Positions 41,734 to 54,355 of a DNA stretch of 64,000 nt are shown in pieces. The notes beneath the pieces are model-generated. The model saw only the letters and a program-made list of their open reading frames with translations. It was not told the DNA's origin and did not search any database. The position numbers were made by a program, and so were the translations under genes. The first letter of the stretch is position 1. Every line of letters starts with the position of its first letter. The stretch lies in contig CM042025.1 in the NCBI GenBank assembly GCA_023525975.1, positions 1,565,001 through 1,629,000 of the forward strand, read 5' to 3'. This stretch comes from Smallanthus sonchifolius (Eukaryota > Streptophyta > Magnoliopsida > Asterales > Asteraceae).

Positions 41734-42198
41734 TTTTAGAAGAACGTATTTACTCTATTGAATTTTTGTGACGAATCTGTAAAAACGCAAAACTTTGAGT
41801 CAAAATATAAAGTTGTGGTAAATATATAAAAATATAACTTTTGTGTCAAAAGAAAAAAAGTCAAAAATTAAAGTTGTGCAAATCTATGAAAAAAAGGTTG
41901 TGTCAAAAAAAACAAAAAGGGTAAAGAACATTATTCAATATAAAGCCCAATAATATGTTATTAAATACTAATTCTATTTATTATATACTAGGTTAGTTAC
42001 ACGTGTATTACACGGGCTGAAAACATTAAAAATATCTACTAAAACTAACTATAAAAAATAGCTATAAATATCTAATCAAATATAATTTTGCTTCAATGAA
42101 TATTTAGTGCGAATACTACCGCAGCTAATTCAATATCATGGGTTGGATAATTTGTTTCATGTATCTTTAGATGTCGAGAGGCATAGGCTATCACCTTT

Positions 42199-45100
42199 TG
42201 TCACACCCCCAACCACGGCGGTAGCTACCGCGGGGCATGACGGTCATGGAAATCATCGTCACCGATTACATCGAACAACCACTAAGTAGTTTGAAAATCA
42301 TACGTAGTAAATCATTTCAAAATACATAATTGTTTTACAATTTTTAGTGCGGAAGCAAATGTGGAAGTAATAATAGTTTCAAAATACGACATTTGGTAAT
42401 GCTAAATGTCCAAAAGTAATTGTGTCCCTAAGTGGAAATGCGACTCCATGCAAGTATATGCAGCTAACTTCCAAGCAATATCAATTACCTGAGAATACAT
42501 GCGTAAAACGGGTCAACAAATAATGTTGCTGAGTTCACAGGTTTTAATTGTAAAAGTAAATCGTTGTAATGGACCACAAGACTTTCTATGATTTGATTGT
42601 TGTACAGACAATGCTACAATATTACCATAAGCACACTGAAACCGAAGCTAGACTGTAACTGTAAATGTAACTGTAATCCCATGCCCCTACCCATGCCTAC
42701 CGAATACATGGGGGTGTTTAGGCTAATGATGCACCCGTTTTGACCTACAATCAAAGTTAGCGCGACTAACTCGGGTGGGGGTTGTCAAACCCGATAGTAC
42801 TATCCATAATCACCACGCTTTGTGAAAGAACTAACGGTCCAGTTGTGAGGGGACTTAGTACGGTAAGTAAACCACTTATGTAATATGTGAAATCATATAA
42901 AAGTAATTGTGTCCAACGAAAATGTAAGTATGCATATAATCTCCCCCAAAAGGAAAATATGTAAAAAGGGGGCCGTGAGACTCACCTGAAGCGTGAGTAC
43001 TAGAAACGTGCAAGTAGCAAAAGTCCGAGAGTAAACCAACCTATTCGTGCCCTAGAATATATAAGACACCTTAAAGTCTAAGTAATGATTCTACATGCAA
43101 GTTGGTCATGTAACACTTTCACCCAACTCGTTACGTTATGTGTGTAAGTTTTGGTTTAATATGTTTTGACTCGACGACCCGTTGGTGATATGTATTTATT
43201 ACCCAAAAATATATATTTACATAAAATAAATATAAATTATAAATTCAATCATGTATATGTCTATAAGTAATTTGGTGACAACTTAGAGTTTGGGTTTCAA
43301 AATATTGTTTTACTCGGTCAGAGTCGTAACTCAATCGGTAAATAAATATATTATATATTTATTCAAAATAATGTTTTCGAAATACGACGCATTTTTAAGT
43401 AATAATAATATTTTCATTATTTTCTATGATAATTATCCTTTAGAAATATGACCTTAAAATAAAATGTTGGTTTTCGTTTTACATCCAAAGTATATACATA
43501 TATATATATATATATATATTTATAAAGTTATATATTTTAGAATCTAGTCTCGGATATTTTAAATAGTTACATTTACCAAAAATTAATATCTAAAATTTAT
43601 ATATTTCAAACTTCATAACTAGACCCAAATAATGCTAACTTTACAACTACTAATAATATATATCCATAATTTGTCATAAGTTTATCAAATTACCAACAAC
43701 TTGAAAAGGAACAATATAGATAATTTAACACATGCTAAGGTCTCCAACTTAAACATTTATTTTAGTGCAAGAACCAATATTAAGTTATTATCAATATTTT
43801 ATACTAAAGTAAGGTTTATGTAGTTTTTAGTTTATAGAAAGCTTCATATTTTACAAATATGGATTTTTGGTTGGTGAAAGTTGGTACATAACAACTTGTA
43901 GGTAAAGAAATATAAAACAAGAGTAAAAATATAAATAAGTAGAAGGGTTTTCTCACTAGAAGCAAGGAAGAAGGAATGAATAAGGATGATGACTTGAAGC
44001 TTGAAACTTCACTTGGTGTTGGATGTCAAAATCGTGATCAACAATAGCACCAAAGGAACATCAAAACCGATTTCTTGAGAGAGCTTTGGTGTGTGTAATG
44101 TCTTCAAGTGAGAGCTTTTTATGTAGTGCTAGTTCATGTAGATGAATGAAGTATGGCATTCTATAATTAAACTTGGAGGTGTACGAGGGGGGGGCCCTCT
44201 ATTCTGCTGTAGATATGGAGAAGGATAAGAAGGAATGGAGTTTAGACTTTGGAAATTGGAATTCATAGAAAAGGAATTGTGTATGCCCCCTCCCTAAGTG
44301 CAGCCGTAATAAAGGAGGAAGAGAAAGGTGTTATGGGTTTGTGGATTTGTTTTTTTTTTAAACTCACATGTGTAAGAAGGGGTCCCTCTTAAATTCGTAC
44401 AACATGGAAGGAATAAGGAGTGGCTTTCATGAATTTATTATTTGATTTTGGGGGTTTAAGATTGTGGATAGGGGGGACCCATGGTTGTCGTATGAAATGA
44501 GTTAATGGTATATGATTTGTGAATTTGAATAATTACTTTAGGTGTAGGCATGGAGTCTTGTGCATATCGTAATCTAGGAAGTAAAAGAATGGGATTGTAT
44601 GAGTTTTGTACTAGAAGGAAAAGAAGGGAAATACCATGCTTGTATTTGTTAGTCATTATTATAGTTTTAGGAATGTATTTTTAGGATCCTAAAGGCTGTC
44701 GTGAATAAGGAAGTATAAAGGAGAAAAAGTATTTAGATCTAAAATATATATTAGGTTTAATAGATATAGGTATGGAGTGGTAGCGGGTATAAGTTGGACG
44801 CGATATAAAAATCACTCTTTATTAAAACCGAGTTTACTAAAATTATACATTACATATTTAGTGGTTTACTAACATGTAAATATATGTTTAGTAATATAAT
44901 ATGTTGAAATAGCATGTTGAAATTATGTATACCGGTGAAATGTTAAAAGTGCGTGTTAAAAACACTAATTTGAAATAAATAAATACACACATATATTTAG
45001 GTTCTAAAATAATGTTGTAACACTTCGAAATATTTATTACAACATAAATATTAATTATCACCAACGTTCGTGTGTGTCGGTTATACTAAATGTGACCCGG

Positions 45101-45228
45101 TTATGAATGGACTTTGCTATGTATTAAACGACCTTAATTAACCAAAATTAAGTCTAACACGTATATGATGTATGCAATTTATTACTTATACGAGGACGGG
45201 TAATGACCTGAAATTGCCGGTTGTCACA
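42199..45228 (-). repeat. 3' LTR, 3.03 kb
   Basis: Starts TGTGACAACCGGC (45228) and ends GGGGGTGTGACA (42199). Contains a perfect 14-bp palindrome GCGGTAGCTACCGC (42218-42231) next to CATGACGGTCATG. Frames inside are not genes. Confidence 0.92.
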
Positions 45229-45229
45229 T

Positions 45230-45240
45230 ACTCCCCATGT
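45230..45240 (-). promoter_or_regulatory. Polypurine tract
   Basis: ACATGGGGAGT on the minus strand just before the LTR start TGTGACAACC. Confidence 0.7.
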
Positions 45241-45263
45241 TAAAAAGAATTTCGTCCCGAAAT

Positions 45264-46130
45264 TCAGCTGGTGTCATCCGTGACTGGTGCAGTTTCGAAC
45301 AACTGTGGATATTTGCGCTTCATCTGGTCCTCGCGTTCCCAAGTAAACTCTGGTCCTCGCCTAGAGTTCCATCGAACTTTTACAATGGGAATGCGACTCT
45401 GTTTCAAGCTCTTGACATCCCGGTCCATAATCTCCACGGGTTCTTCGACGAAATGAAGTTGATCGTCGATCTGTATCTCCTCGAGTGGTATAATTTGCGT
45501 CTCATCTGATAAACACTTCTTCAGATTTGACACGTGAAAAGTGTCATGAACACTACTGAGTTCTTGTGGCAGTTTAAGCTTGTAAGCTACGGGACCAATC
45601 CTTGCTAGGATTTTGAACGGTCCGATGTATCCTGGGTTTAGTTTACCACGTTTGCCGAAGCGAATAACTCCTTTCCAGGGTGAGACTTTCAGTAAAACCT
45701 TATCTCCAACCTGGAATTCCAACGGTTTGCGTCTTATGTCAGCATAACTCTTTTGACGATCACGCGCGACTTTCAGTCTATTTTGAATTTGAACAATCTT
45801 CTCTGTTGTCTCGTGAATGATTTCTGGACCAGTAAGTTGACTATCTCCAACTTCAGTCCAACATAACGGTGATCGGCACTTTCTTCCATATAGTGCCTCA
45901 AATGGTGCGGCTTTAATGCTAGTGTGATAACTGTTATTGTAGGAAAACTCAGCCAGCGGTAGATGAGTATCCCATTTGTTCCCGAAATCAATCACACAAG
46001 CTCTAAGCATGTCCTCCAATGTCTGAATAGTCCTTTCACTTTGACCATCAGTTTGGGGGTGATACGCAGTACTCATGTCCAATCTCGTATCCAATGCTTT
46101 TTGTAAAGATTGCCAAAACCTAGAGGTGAA
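45264..46130 (-). pseudogene. Gypsy integrase core end, C-terminus and chromodomain-like tail
   Basis: Continues the integrase after the TGA at 46133-46131. MSTAYHPQTDGQSERTIQ holds the third catalytic residue (Glu), then ALYGRKCRSPLCW, the VGDKVLLKVSPWKG box, the FHVSNLKKCL box and a C-terminal VRWNSRRGPEFTWERE..YPQLF segment, the chromodomain-like end of Tekay/Del elements that targets heterochromatin. The 276-codon frame is open to its end. Integrase joins element DNA to the host genome, but this part is separated from its N-terminus by the stop. Confidence 0.9.
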
Positions 46131-47246
46131 TCAACTATCTCGATCTGAAATGATGGAGATTGGCACTCCATGTCTCGAGACAACCTCTTTGAGATAAATT
46201 CTGGTTAATCTTTCCATCTTATCGGTTTCCTTAATCGGCAAGAAATGTGCAGACTTCGTCAATCGGTCGATAATAACCCAAATCGTGTCACAACCATTAG
46301 ATGTCTTGGGTAATTTCGTGATGAAATCCATAGAGATATGTTCCCATTTCCATTGTGGAATCTCCGGTTGTTGTAGTAACCCTGACGGTTTCTGATATTC
46401 TGCCTTGACTTTTGAACACGTCAAGCACTTACTAACGTAGGTGGCAATGTCAGCCTTTATGTTAGGCCACCAGTAAAGTTCCTTGAGATCTTGATACATT
46501 TTGTCAGAGCCTGGGTGAATCGAGTATCTGGACTTGTGTGCTTCGTCCATTACTAAATCCCTCAAGTTCCCAAAGCTTGGTACCCAAATCCGATTCATGA
46601 AGTAACGAGTTTCATCGGATTTGATCTCAAACTTCTTGTCTATACCCCGCAAGGACTCATTTTTTTGATTTTGCTCCTTGAATGCCTCTAACTGAGCATC
46701 GCGAATTTGAGTGGTTAGACTCGTGTGAATCGTCATCCCCAACGCTCGCACTCGTAGAGTTTTGGTTCGTTCCTTTCTACTCAAGGCATCCGCCACGACA
46801 TTTGCCTTGCTGGGATGGTATCGAATCTCACAGTCGTAGTCGTTCAGCAATTCGACCCATCTGTGTTGCCTCATGTTTAACTCTTTCTGGTCAAAGATGT
46901 GCTGGAGACTTTTGTGATCGGTAAAGATAGTGCATTTAGTACCGTAAAGGTAATGTCTCCAAATCTTGAGTGCAAAAACTACAGCTCCCAATTCTAAGTC
47001 ATGGGTGGTGTAGTTTTTCTCGTGCACCTTAAGCTGTAGGGACGCATAGGCAATAACCTTATCGTTTTGCATTAACACGCATCCAAGACCTTGGTGTGAT
47101 GCGTCACAGTACACCACGAATCCGTCTGTTCCTTCTGGAAGGGACAAAATCAGAGCACAACATAGTTTCTGTTTCAACAGCTGAAAAGCTGCTTCTTGCT
47201 TATCGCCCCAATCAAACTTTTTGTCTTTCTGGGTTAAGGTCGTCAT
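46131..47246 (-). pseudogene. Gypsy RNase H and integrase N-terminal part
   Basis: Frame of 371 codons. RNase H with VYCDASHQGLGCVLMQ, FTDHKSLQHIF and NVVADALSR; integrase zinc finger H-H-C-C (HKSRYSIHPG...CLTCSKVKAE); first catalytic Asp in MDFITKLP; second in IISDRDS. It is closed by TGA at 46133-46131, where relatives have Arg (CGA), a one-base C-to-T change at a CG site. RNase H would remove template RNA during reverse transcription. Confidence 0.9.
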
Positions 47247-47249
47247 TGG

Positions 47250-48049
47250 CTAGGCTATCTTAGAGAAATTTTCGATAAACCGTCTGTAGTAGCCTGCCAT
47301 ACCTAGGAATTGTCGCACCTCGGTCGAAGTCTTTGGTGCTTCCCAATTCTTTATCGCATCAATCTTGGATGGGTCAAAATGTATACCATTCTTGTTGACC
47401 ACATGCCCGAGAAACTGCACTTCTCGAATCCAAAAATCGCATTTCGAGAATTTAGCGTACAACTTCTCGTTCTTGAGTAAGTCCAAGATCAGTCTCAAAT
47501 GCTGCTCATGTTCTTTTTGAGTTCGAGAGTAAATCAAGATGTCATCGATGAAGACAATCATGAATTTATCCAAGTAGGGCTTGCACACTCTATTCATGAG
47601 GTCCATGAATACAGCTGGTGCATTGGTTAGCCCAAACGGCATGACCATGAACTCGTAGTGACCATAACGAGTTCGAAATGCGGTCTTAGAAACATCTTCT
47701 TCTTGGATCCGTAACTGATGATATCCTGAACGTAAGTCGATCTTTGAGTAATAACTGGATCCTGAAGTTGGTCGAATAAGTCATCGATCCTCGGGAGGGG
47801 GTATCGGTTCTTAAAAGTGAGCTTGTTTAGCTCCCGGTAATCGATGCACATTCGGAAAGATCCATCCTTTTTCTTGACAAACAAGACCGGGGCTCCCCAT
47901 GGTGAGAAACTCGGTCTTATGAAACCCTTGTCTAGCAGCTCCTGTAGTTGGTTAGACAATTCTTGCATTTCCGAAGGCGTGACTCGGTACGGTGATCGCG
48001 CTACCGGTGCAGCTCCAGGCACCAGATCAATTCGAAACTCGACTTGCCT
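47250..48049 (-). pseudogene. Gypsy reverse transcriptase
   Basis: RT motifs in order: VKKKDGSFRMCIDYRELNKL, YPLPRIDDLFDQLQ, then a 1-bp frameshift near 47760 (the SSYYSKIDLRSGYHQ motif lies in the next frame), VMPFGLTNAPAVFMDLMN and VFIDDILIYS with the two catalytic Asp. It ends with AGYYRRFIENFSKIA and a TAG at 47252-47250, where a Gln is usual. A TAG at 48052-48050 separates it from protease. The enzyme is complete in motifs but not in frame. Confidence 0.9.
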
Positions 48050-48601
48050 CTACGGTGGAAGTCCGGGCAAATCTTCGGGATAGTCTCGAACGATCGGTAT
48101 ATCCTTGATTTTCTTTTCCTCCGTCTTCTTCTCCGTTACGTGTGCTAATATTGCATGATACCCCTTTCGTAAGTACTTCCGGGCCTTCATACATGTTATG
48201 ACTCTTAGCGTAGAGTCGCTCCTCTCACCTTGAATCGACAGCGTTTCTCCATTCGGAAGAGGAATGCGAATGATCTTTTCGCGGCAAACGATCTCTGCTT
48301 GATTCTTCGATAACCAATCCATCCCAATAACGATATCAAAACTTCCAAGCGTTACGGGTAGCAAATCTATGTCGAAAGAGTGATCCGCCAAATTCAAAGT
48401 ACATCCTTGCAACATCTCATCGGTTTCGATTAATTTACCATCGGCTAATTCTATTGTGTACTTACAGGTTAATGCGGTTGGTTTAGTGCCGAGTAATGTA
48501 CTAAATTCGTTAGACACGAAACTCTTATCAGCACCAGTATCGAACAAAATAGAAGCATAGTGATTGTTAACGAGAAACGTACCCGTGACAATGTTCGGGT
48601 C
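48050..48601 (-). pseudogene. Gypsy aspartic protease
   Basis: FDTGADKSFVS contains the catalytic Asp-Thr-Gly triad; IGMDWLSKNQAEI is the second conserved box. It lies in the same frame as the end of gag, separated only by a TAG at 48604-48602 in a place where relatives usually have Gln, so gag and pol were probably one frame. It ends at TAG 48052-48050, before RQVEF. The protease would cut the gag-pol polyprotein. Confidence 0.88.
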
Positions 48602-49839
48602 CTAACGGCCTTCTCTGGCTCCAATGGCAAATGCCCGTCCGCGTGCGTTGTTTCCACTAGTTTGCCACAATTTTGGGCAGTCTTTTTGGAAGTGCCCAGT
48701 ATTTCCACATTCAAAACATCCGCGGTTGGCTCCCGTGTTGGTGGTAGGGTCGGCCATTCGGCAATTTTTGGTTGTATGGCCAAAACGCCTACACTTTTGG
48801 CACTTGGAATCTTCACATGTACCCTGATGATGGAAACCACACTTGTTACACTTGGGTAGGTTTCCGACATACCCACCTCTTGGCTTCTTCTCAGTTGGGC
48901 CTGCAGCAAAGGCCTTAACCGTTTCTTGTTTCTTCTGAACAGGAGGCACATAAGTCTTGCCATGATTGTTATCCCATTTCCTCTTGTTATCATAGCTCTT
49001 CTCTACCGCAGCCTTCTTCACAAGCACACCCTGGCGTACCGCTTGATCTGTCAAGTCATGAGCTATTCTAACTGCATCCGAAATGGTGGCTGGCTTGGAA
49101 GAAGTCACCATGCTCTGAATTTGGGGTGCGAGGCCCCAAATATACCTTTCAATTCGCTTGTATTCAGGGGTGACCATATGTGGGCACAAGCGAGCAAGAT
49201 CATGGAAACGAGTGGTATAGTTTGCCACATCAGGTCCATTCATGGTGTGATTCCAGAACTCAACTTCCAACTTCTGCAGTTCGTTACGTGGGCATTATTC
49301 ATCAGTAAGCATTTTCTTTAGCTCATCCCATGGGATTTGGTAAGCAGCATCAATCCCAATAGTCTGGGCATGAGTATTCCACCAGGAGAGTGCTTGGCCC
49401 TCAAAAGTACACGTGGCATACTTGGTCTTGTTTTCTTCAACACAGTTACTAATACGCTGGACAGATTCCATCTTTCAATCCAGCGCATTAGTCCCACAGC
49501 TCCTTCGTTACCGCGAAAGTTAAGCGGTTTGTAGTTCAGGAAAGCTTTGTAAGAGCAGCCTCTTACAGGTTCCTCGGTTCCTGTATTGCAACAGTTGTTA
49601 CGTTATTAGTCACGTAATCATAATTTGTGACCCTTACGATCACAATCAGTCAAACTATCCTTTTTACCTCCGTTGGACTCTCGGTCACCACCAGACCCAC
49701 TGGGTCTTCCAGCATCGTACTGTGCGATCGCATCGGCCACACGTTGTGCCACTAGCCGCTCGATTGCCTCCGAGCTCATGGGTGTTGTTGTGTCGGTGGT
49801 TCGATGGTCGGTACGTCTAGGTCCTCTCTTTGGTGCCAT
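48602..49839 (-). pseudogene. Gypsy gag with zinc knuckles
   Basis: Start MAPKRGPRRTDH at 49839, with ERLVAQRVADAIAQYDAG near the N-terminus. The capsid region (49560-49300) is readable as W-I-E, EGQALSWWNTHA and WDELKKML, but is frameshifted near 49473 and stopped by TAA at 49297-49295. Then come the capsid end (VANYTTRFHDLARLCPH) and nucleocapsid with CX2CX4HX4C-type knuckles, as in CFECGNTGHFQKDC, plus related Cys/His motifs before it. Gag packages element RNA. It is not functional here. Confidence 0.88.
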
Positions 49840-50159
49840 GGTTTTCTTCTAGTCATAGACGATAAAAGAAATAAGACAATACATAAACAATTGTCAACAC
49901 ATGAACAGGAAATGTAAACAACCATACAATCACAACAACAATCACAATAATAATCATAATGATAACCACAACAGTAATCACAATCATCACACACAGATAG
50001 CCCATAAGATAGAGCACACAATCAAACGGAAATACTTGATACATAGTTCACAAAAGAAACAAAATGGGTGAGGGTACAAAACCTCCCCAGTACAAGTTTT
50101 CCTACTATGCCTACACTAAGTGAGCACAACCCGCTCACATAGGTCTATCTACGCCAATG
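49840..50159 (-). other. Spacer between leader frame and gag
   Basis: Low-complexity TG/ATT-rich stretch (minus-strand TGTGATTGTGATTA repeats near 49930-50000). No domain. Confidence 0.5.
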
Positions 50160-51181
50160 TGCCACTGCGCTAGTCTGCATCACGGCAGCAGCAACCATGA
50201 TGCAAATAGTGGCAAGCGCGGCAGCAGACGTGGCACGCTCCTCGGCTGCCACTACTCGCTGCTCTAAGGCAGCAACTCTCCTCTCTGCAACTGCCCTCTG
50301 CTACTCCTCTACTGATAGTCTCATCTCCTGAGCGATCATCCTATCCTCCAGGTGAGTGAATCGCTGATCCAGAAGGCCAATGGCCATGATCTCCACATAC
50401 TGTACCTCAGCTACCTGCTCCAGTCGTCCTGTCACAGTCTGAATCCTCTCGTCCTCCTGGAGAGCTCTGATCTCGCCCTGCAGGTTCTGCATATCGTGCT
50501 CGTGTCGCATGCCACGAGAAACAAGCATAGGGATAGTGTGCTCTACGGGCTCCTCATAGTACGACAGTGGTCGTGGTGTGGTGGAGGACTTGCCAATCTC
50601 ATGGGTAGAAGGTATCCACTCCTCATATGCCCAATCTCCCAAGGTTTGGGTCACCCAATCGAAACTCTCGTCGTATCGGGGCCTCTTGGGCTCTCGATCA
50701 GTAGTAGTGCCTGTAGTCTCGGCTGGCCTCTTCGCTCCACCACTAGGGGTGTGAGGATAGGGGTGGTGTAGGTGTCCATGGGAGCCTCCTCAGCTGCAGG
50801 TGCCTCAACGGTCTCATCTGAAGTGGAGTGTCCGTAAAGTACCGTGTGTGGCACAGACTCCCCAGATCCGGTGTGATCACCCCCGGTGGCAGTCTCACCT
50901 GTATCGCCCTCAACTGGGATCTCTGGTATCTGCTCTGGGTCAGACTCATAGTCCTCCTCCGGGTCCTCATCAGTGTCAGGGATCTCCTCATCTGACACTG
51001 TAACCTCCTCCGTGGTGTCGCTGGACACCTCAACATGTAGTGGTGTAGCGGGTGGCGTCCCTGCTGGTGGCGGCGGCATAGCAGCTGGTGTCCCTGCTGG
51101 TGGCGGTGGTGGAAGTGGTACGGATGGGGTGTAGTCCTCATCAGATGCATACACGTGGATGGGGTCAGATGCTGACGACAT
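50160..51181 (-). pseudogene. Leader reading frame upstream of gag
   Basis: Starts MSSASDPIHVYASDED at 51181. Proline-rich, then a strongly acidic Thr/Glu/Asp region. A frame change near 50750 leads into WVTQTLGDWAYEEW and a likely coiled coil (RALQEDERIQTV...DQRFTHLEDRM), closed by TAG at 50303-50301; after that an Ala/Glu-rich helix-like stretch continues in frame (AVAERRVAALEQRVVAAEE). Upstream gag-like frames of this sort accompany some plant chromoviruses. Function unknown. No known domain. Confidence 0.6.
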
Positions 51182-51312
51182 ACCTGCAACATGGCAATTT
51201 CCGAATACTCCTAACGTGAGTTATGCAAGTGTATGTAATGTAATTGTAATGATGTGAGCCTACGGTTATAGTCCAAGTCCACTAAATGCAACCTGGTTCT
51301 CTATAACCAATG

Positions 51313-51324
51313 GCTCTGATACCA
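51313..51324 (-). promoter_or_regulatory. Primer binding site
   Basis: TGGTATCAGAGC on the minus strand, three bases after the 5' LTR end. Initiator Met-tRNA type. Confidence 0.9.
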
Positions 51325-51327
51325 ATC

Positions 51328-54300
51328 TGTCACACCCCCAACCACGGCGGTAGCTACCGCGGGGCATGACGGTCATGGAAATCATTGTCACCGATTACAT
51401 CGAACGACCACTAAGTAGTTTGAAAATCATACGTAGTAAATCATTTCAAAATACATAATTGTTTTACAATTTTTAGTGCGGAAGCAAATGTGGAAGTAAT
51501 AATAGTTTCAAAATACGACATTTGGTAATGCTAAATGTCCAAAAGTAATTGTGTCCCTAAGTGGAAATGCGACTCCATGCAAGTATGCAGCTAACTTCCA
51601 AGCAATATCAATTACCTGAGAATACATGCGTAAAACGGGTCAACAAATAATGTTGCTGAGTTCACAGGTTTTAATTGTAAAAGTAAATCGTTGTAATGGA
51701 CCACAAGACTTTCTATGATTTGATTGTTGTACAGACAATGCTACAATATTACCATAAGCACACTGAAACCGAAGCTAGACTGTAACTGTAAATGTAACTG
51801 TAATCCCATGCCCCTACCCATGCCTACCGAATACATGGGGGTGTTTAGGCTAATGATGCACCCGTTTTGACCTACAATCAAAGTTAGCGCGACTAACTCG
51901 GGTGGGGGTTGTCAAACCCGATAGTACTATCCATAATCACCACGCTTTGTGAAAGAACTAACGGTCCAGTTGTGAGGGGACTTAGTACGGTAAGTAAACC
52001 ACTTATGTAATATGTGAAATCATATAAAGGTAATTGTGTCCAACGAAAATGTAAGTATGCATATAATCTCCCCCAAAAGGAAAATATGTAAAAAAGGGGC
52101 CGTGAGACTCACCTGAAGCGTGAGTACTAGAAACGTGCAAGTAGCAAAAGTCCGAGAGTAAACCGACCTATGCGTGTCATAGAATATATAAGACACCTTA
52201 AAGTCTAAGTAATGATTCTACATGCAAGTTGGTCATGTAACACTTTCACCCAACTCGTTACGTTATGTGTGTAAGTTTTGGTTTAAGATGTTTTGACTCG
52301 ACGACCCGTTGGTGATATGTCTTTATTACCCGAAAATATATATTTACATAAAATAAATATAAATTATAAATTCAATCATGTATATGTCTATAAGTAATTT
52401 GGTGACATCTTAGAGTTTGGGTTTCAAAATATTGTTTTACTCGGTCCGAGTCGTAACTCAATCGGTAAATAAATATATTATATATTTATTCAAAATAATG
52501 TTTTCGAAATACGACGCATTTTTAAGTAATAATAATATTTTCATTATTTTCTATGATAATTATCCTTTAGAAATATGACCTTAAAATAAAATGTTGGTTT
52601 TCGTTTTACGTCCAAAGTATATACATATATATATATATATTTATAAAGTTATATATTTTAGAATCTAGTCTCGAATATTTTAAATAGTTACATTTACCAA
52701 AAATTAATATCTAAAATTTATATATTTCAAACTTCATAACTAGACCCAAATAATGCTAACTTTACAACTACTAATAATATATATCCATAATATGTCATAA
52801 GTTTATCAAATTACCAACAACTTGAAAAGGAACAATATAGATAATTTAACACATGCTAAGGTCTCCAACTTAAACATTTATTTTAGTGCAAGAACCAATA
52901 TTAAGTTATTATCAATATTTTATACTAAAGTAAGGTTTATGTAGTTTTTAGTTTATAGAAAGCTCCATATTTTACAAATATGGATTTTTGGTCGGTGAAA
53001 GTTGGTACATAACAACTTGTAGGTAAAGAAATATAAAACAAGAGTAAAAATATAAATAAGTAGAAGGGTTTTCTCACTAGAAGCAAGGAAGAAGGAATGA
53101 ATAAGGATGATGACTTGAAGCTTGAAACTTCACTTGGTGTTGGATGTCAAAATCGTGATCAACAATAGCACCAAAGGAACATCAAAACCGATTTCTTGAG
53201 AGAGCTTTGGTGTGTGTAATGTCTTCAAGTGAGAGCTTTTTATGTAGTGCTAGTTCATGTAGATGAATGAAGTATGGCATTCTATAATTAAACTTGGAGG
53301 TGTACGAGGGGGGCCCTCTATTCTGCTGTAGATATGGAGAAGGATAAGAAGGAATGAAGTTTAGACTTTGGAAATTGGAATTCATAGAAAAGGAATTGTG
53401 TATGCCCCCTCCCTAAGTGCAGCCGTAATAAAGGAGGAAGAGAAAGGTGGTATGGGTTTGTGGATTTGTTTTTTTTTAAACTCACATGTGTAAGAAGGGG
53501 TCCCTCTTAAATTCGTACAACATGGAAGGAATAAGGAGTGGCTTTCATGAATTTATTATTTGATTTTGGGGGTTTAAGATTGTGGATAGGGGGGGACCAT
53601 GGTTGTCGTATGAAATGAGTTAATGGTATATGATTTGTGAATTTGAATAATTACTTTAGGTGTAGGCATGGAGTCTTGTGCACATCGTAATCTAGGAAGT
53701 AAAAGAATGGGATTGTATGAGTTTTGTACTAGAAGGAAAAGAAGGGAAATACCATGCTTGTATTTGTTAGTCATTATTATAGTTTTAGGAATGTATTTTT
53801 AGGATCCTAAAGGCTGTCGTGAATAAGGAAGTATAAAGGAGAAAAAGTATTTAGATCTAAAATATATACTAGGTTTAATAGATATAGGTATGGAGTGGTA
53901 GCGGTTATAAGTTGGACGCGATATAAAAATCACTCTTTATTAAAACCGAGTTTGCTAAAATTATACATTATATATTTAGTGGTTTACTAACATGTAAATA
54001 TATGTTTAGTAATATAATATGTTGAAATAGCATGTTGAAATTATGTATACCGGTGAAATGTTAAAAGTGCGTGTTAAAAACACTAATTTGAAATAAATAA
54101 ATACACACATATATTTAGGTTCTAAAATAATGTTGTAACACTTCGAAATATTTATTACAACATAAATATTAATTATCACCAACGTTCGTGTGTGTCGGTT
54201 ATACTAAATGTGACCCGGTTATGTATTAAACGACCTTGCTATGTATTAAACGACCTTAATTAACCAAAATTAAGTCTAACACGTATATGATGTATGCAAT

Positions 54301-54350
54301 TTATTACTTATACGAGGACGGGTAATGACCTGAAATTGCCGGTTGTCACA
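51328..54350 (-). repeat. 5' LTR, 3.02 kb
   Basis: Near-identical to 42199-45228. By eye about 25-30 substitutions plus a few short indels, one of which is a changed (AT)n length near 52630. Same GCGGTAGCTACCGC palindrome at 51347-51360. Confidence 0.92.
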
Positions 54351-54355
54351 CCTTT

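Larger units (their letters stand above)
42199..54350 (-). mobile_element. Full-length Gypsy chromovirus (Tekay/Del-like), 12.15 kb, TSD CCTTT
   Basis: LTRs 42199-45228 and 51328-54350 flank a 6.1-kb interior on the minus strand. CCTTT repeats at 42194-42198 and 54351-54355; the untouched site is visible in the sister unit at 56356-56360. Order: 5' LTR, Met-tRNA primer site, acidic leader frame, gag with zinc knuckles, protease, RT, RNase H, integrase, chromodomain-like tail, purine tract, 3' LTR. By eye the LTRs differ at about 1% of sites, so insertion is recent. Six stops and several frameshifts disable gag and pol. Confidence 0.95.

Noticed and set aside
46682..46924. Plus-strand frames across the large Gypsy
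   Set aside because: Shadows of the minus-strand gag/pol frames.
50352..50771. 139-codon plus-strand frame in the large Gypsy
   Set aside because: Antisense of the leader reading frame; no domain.
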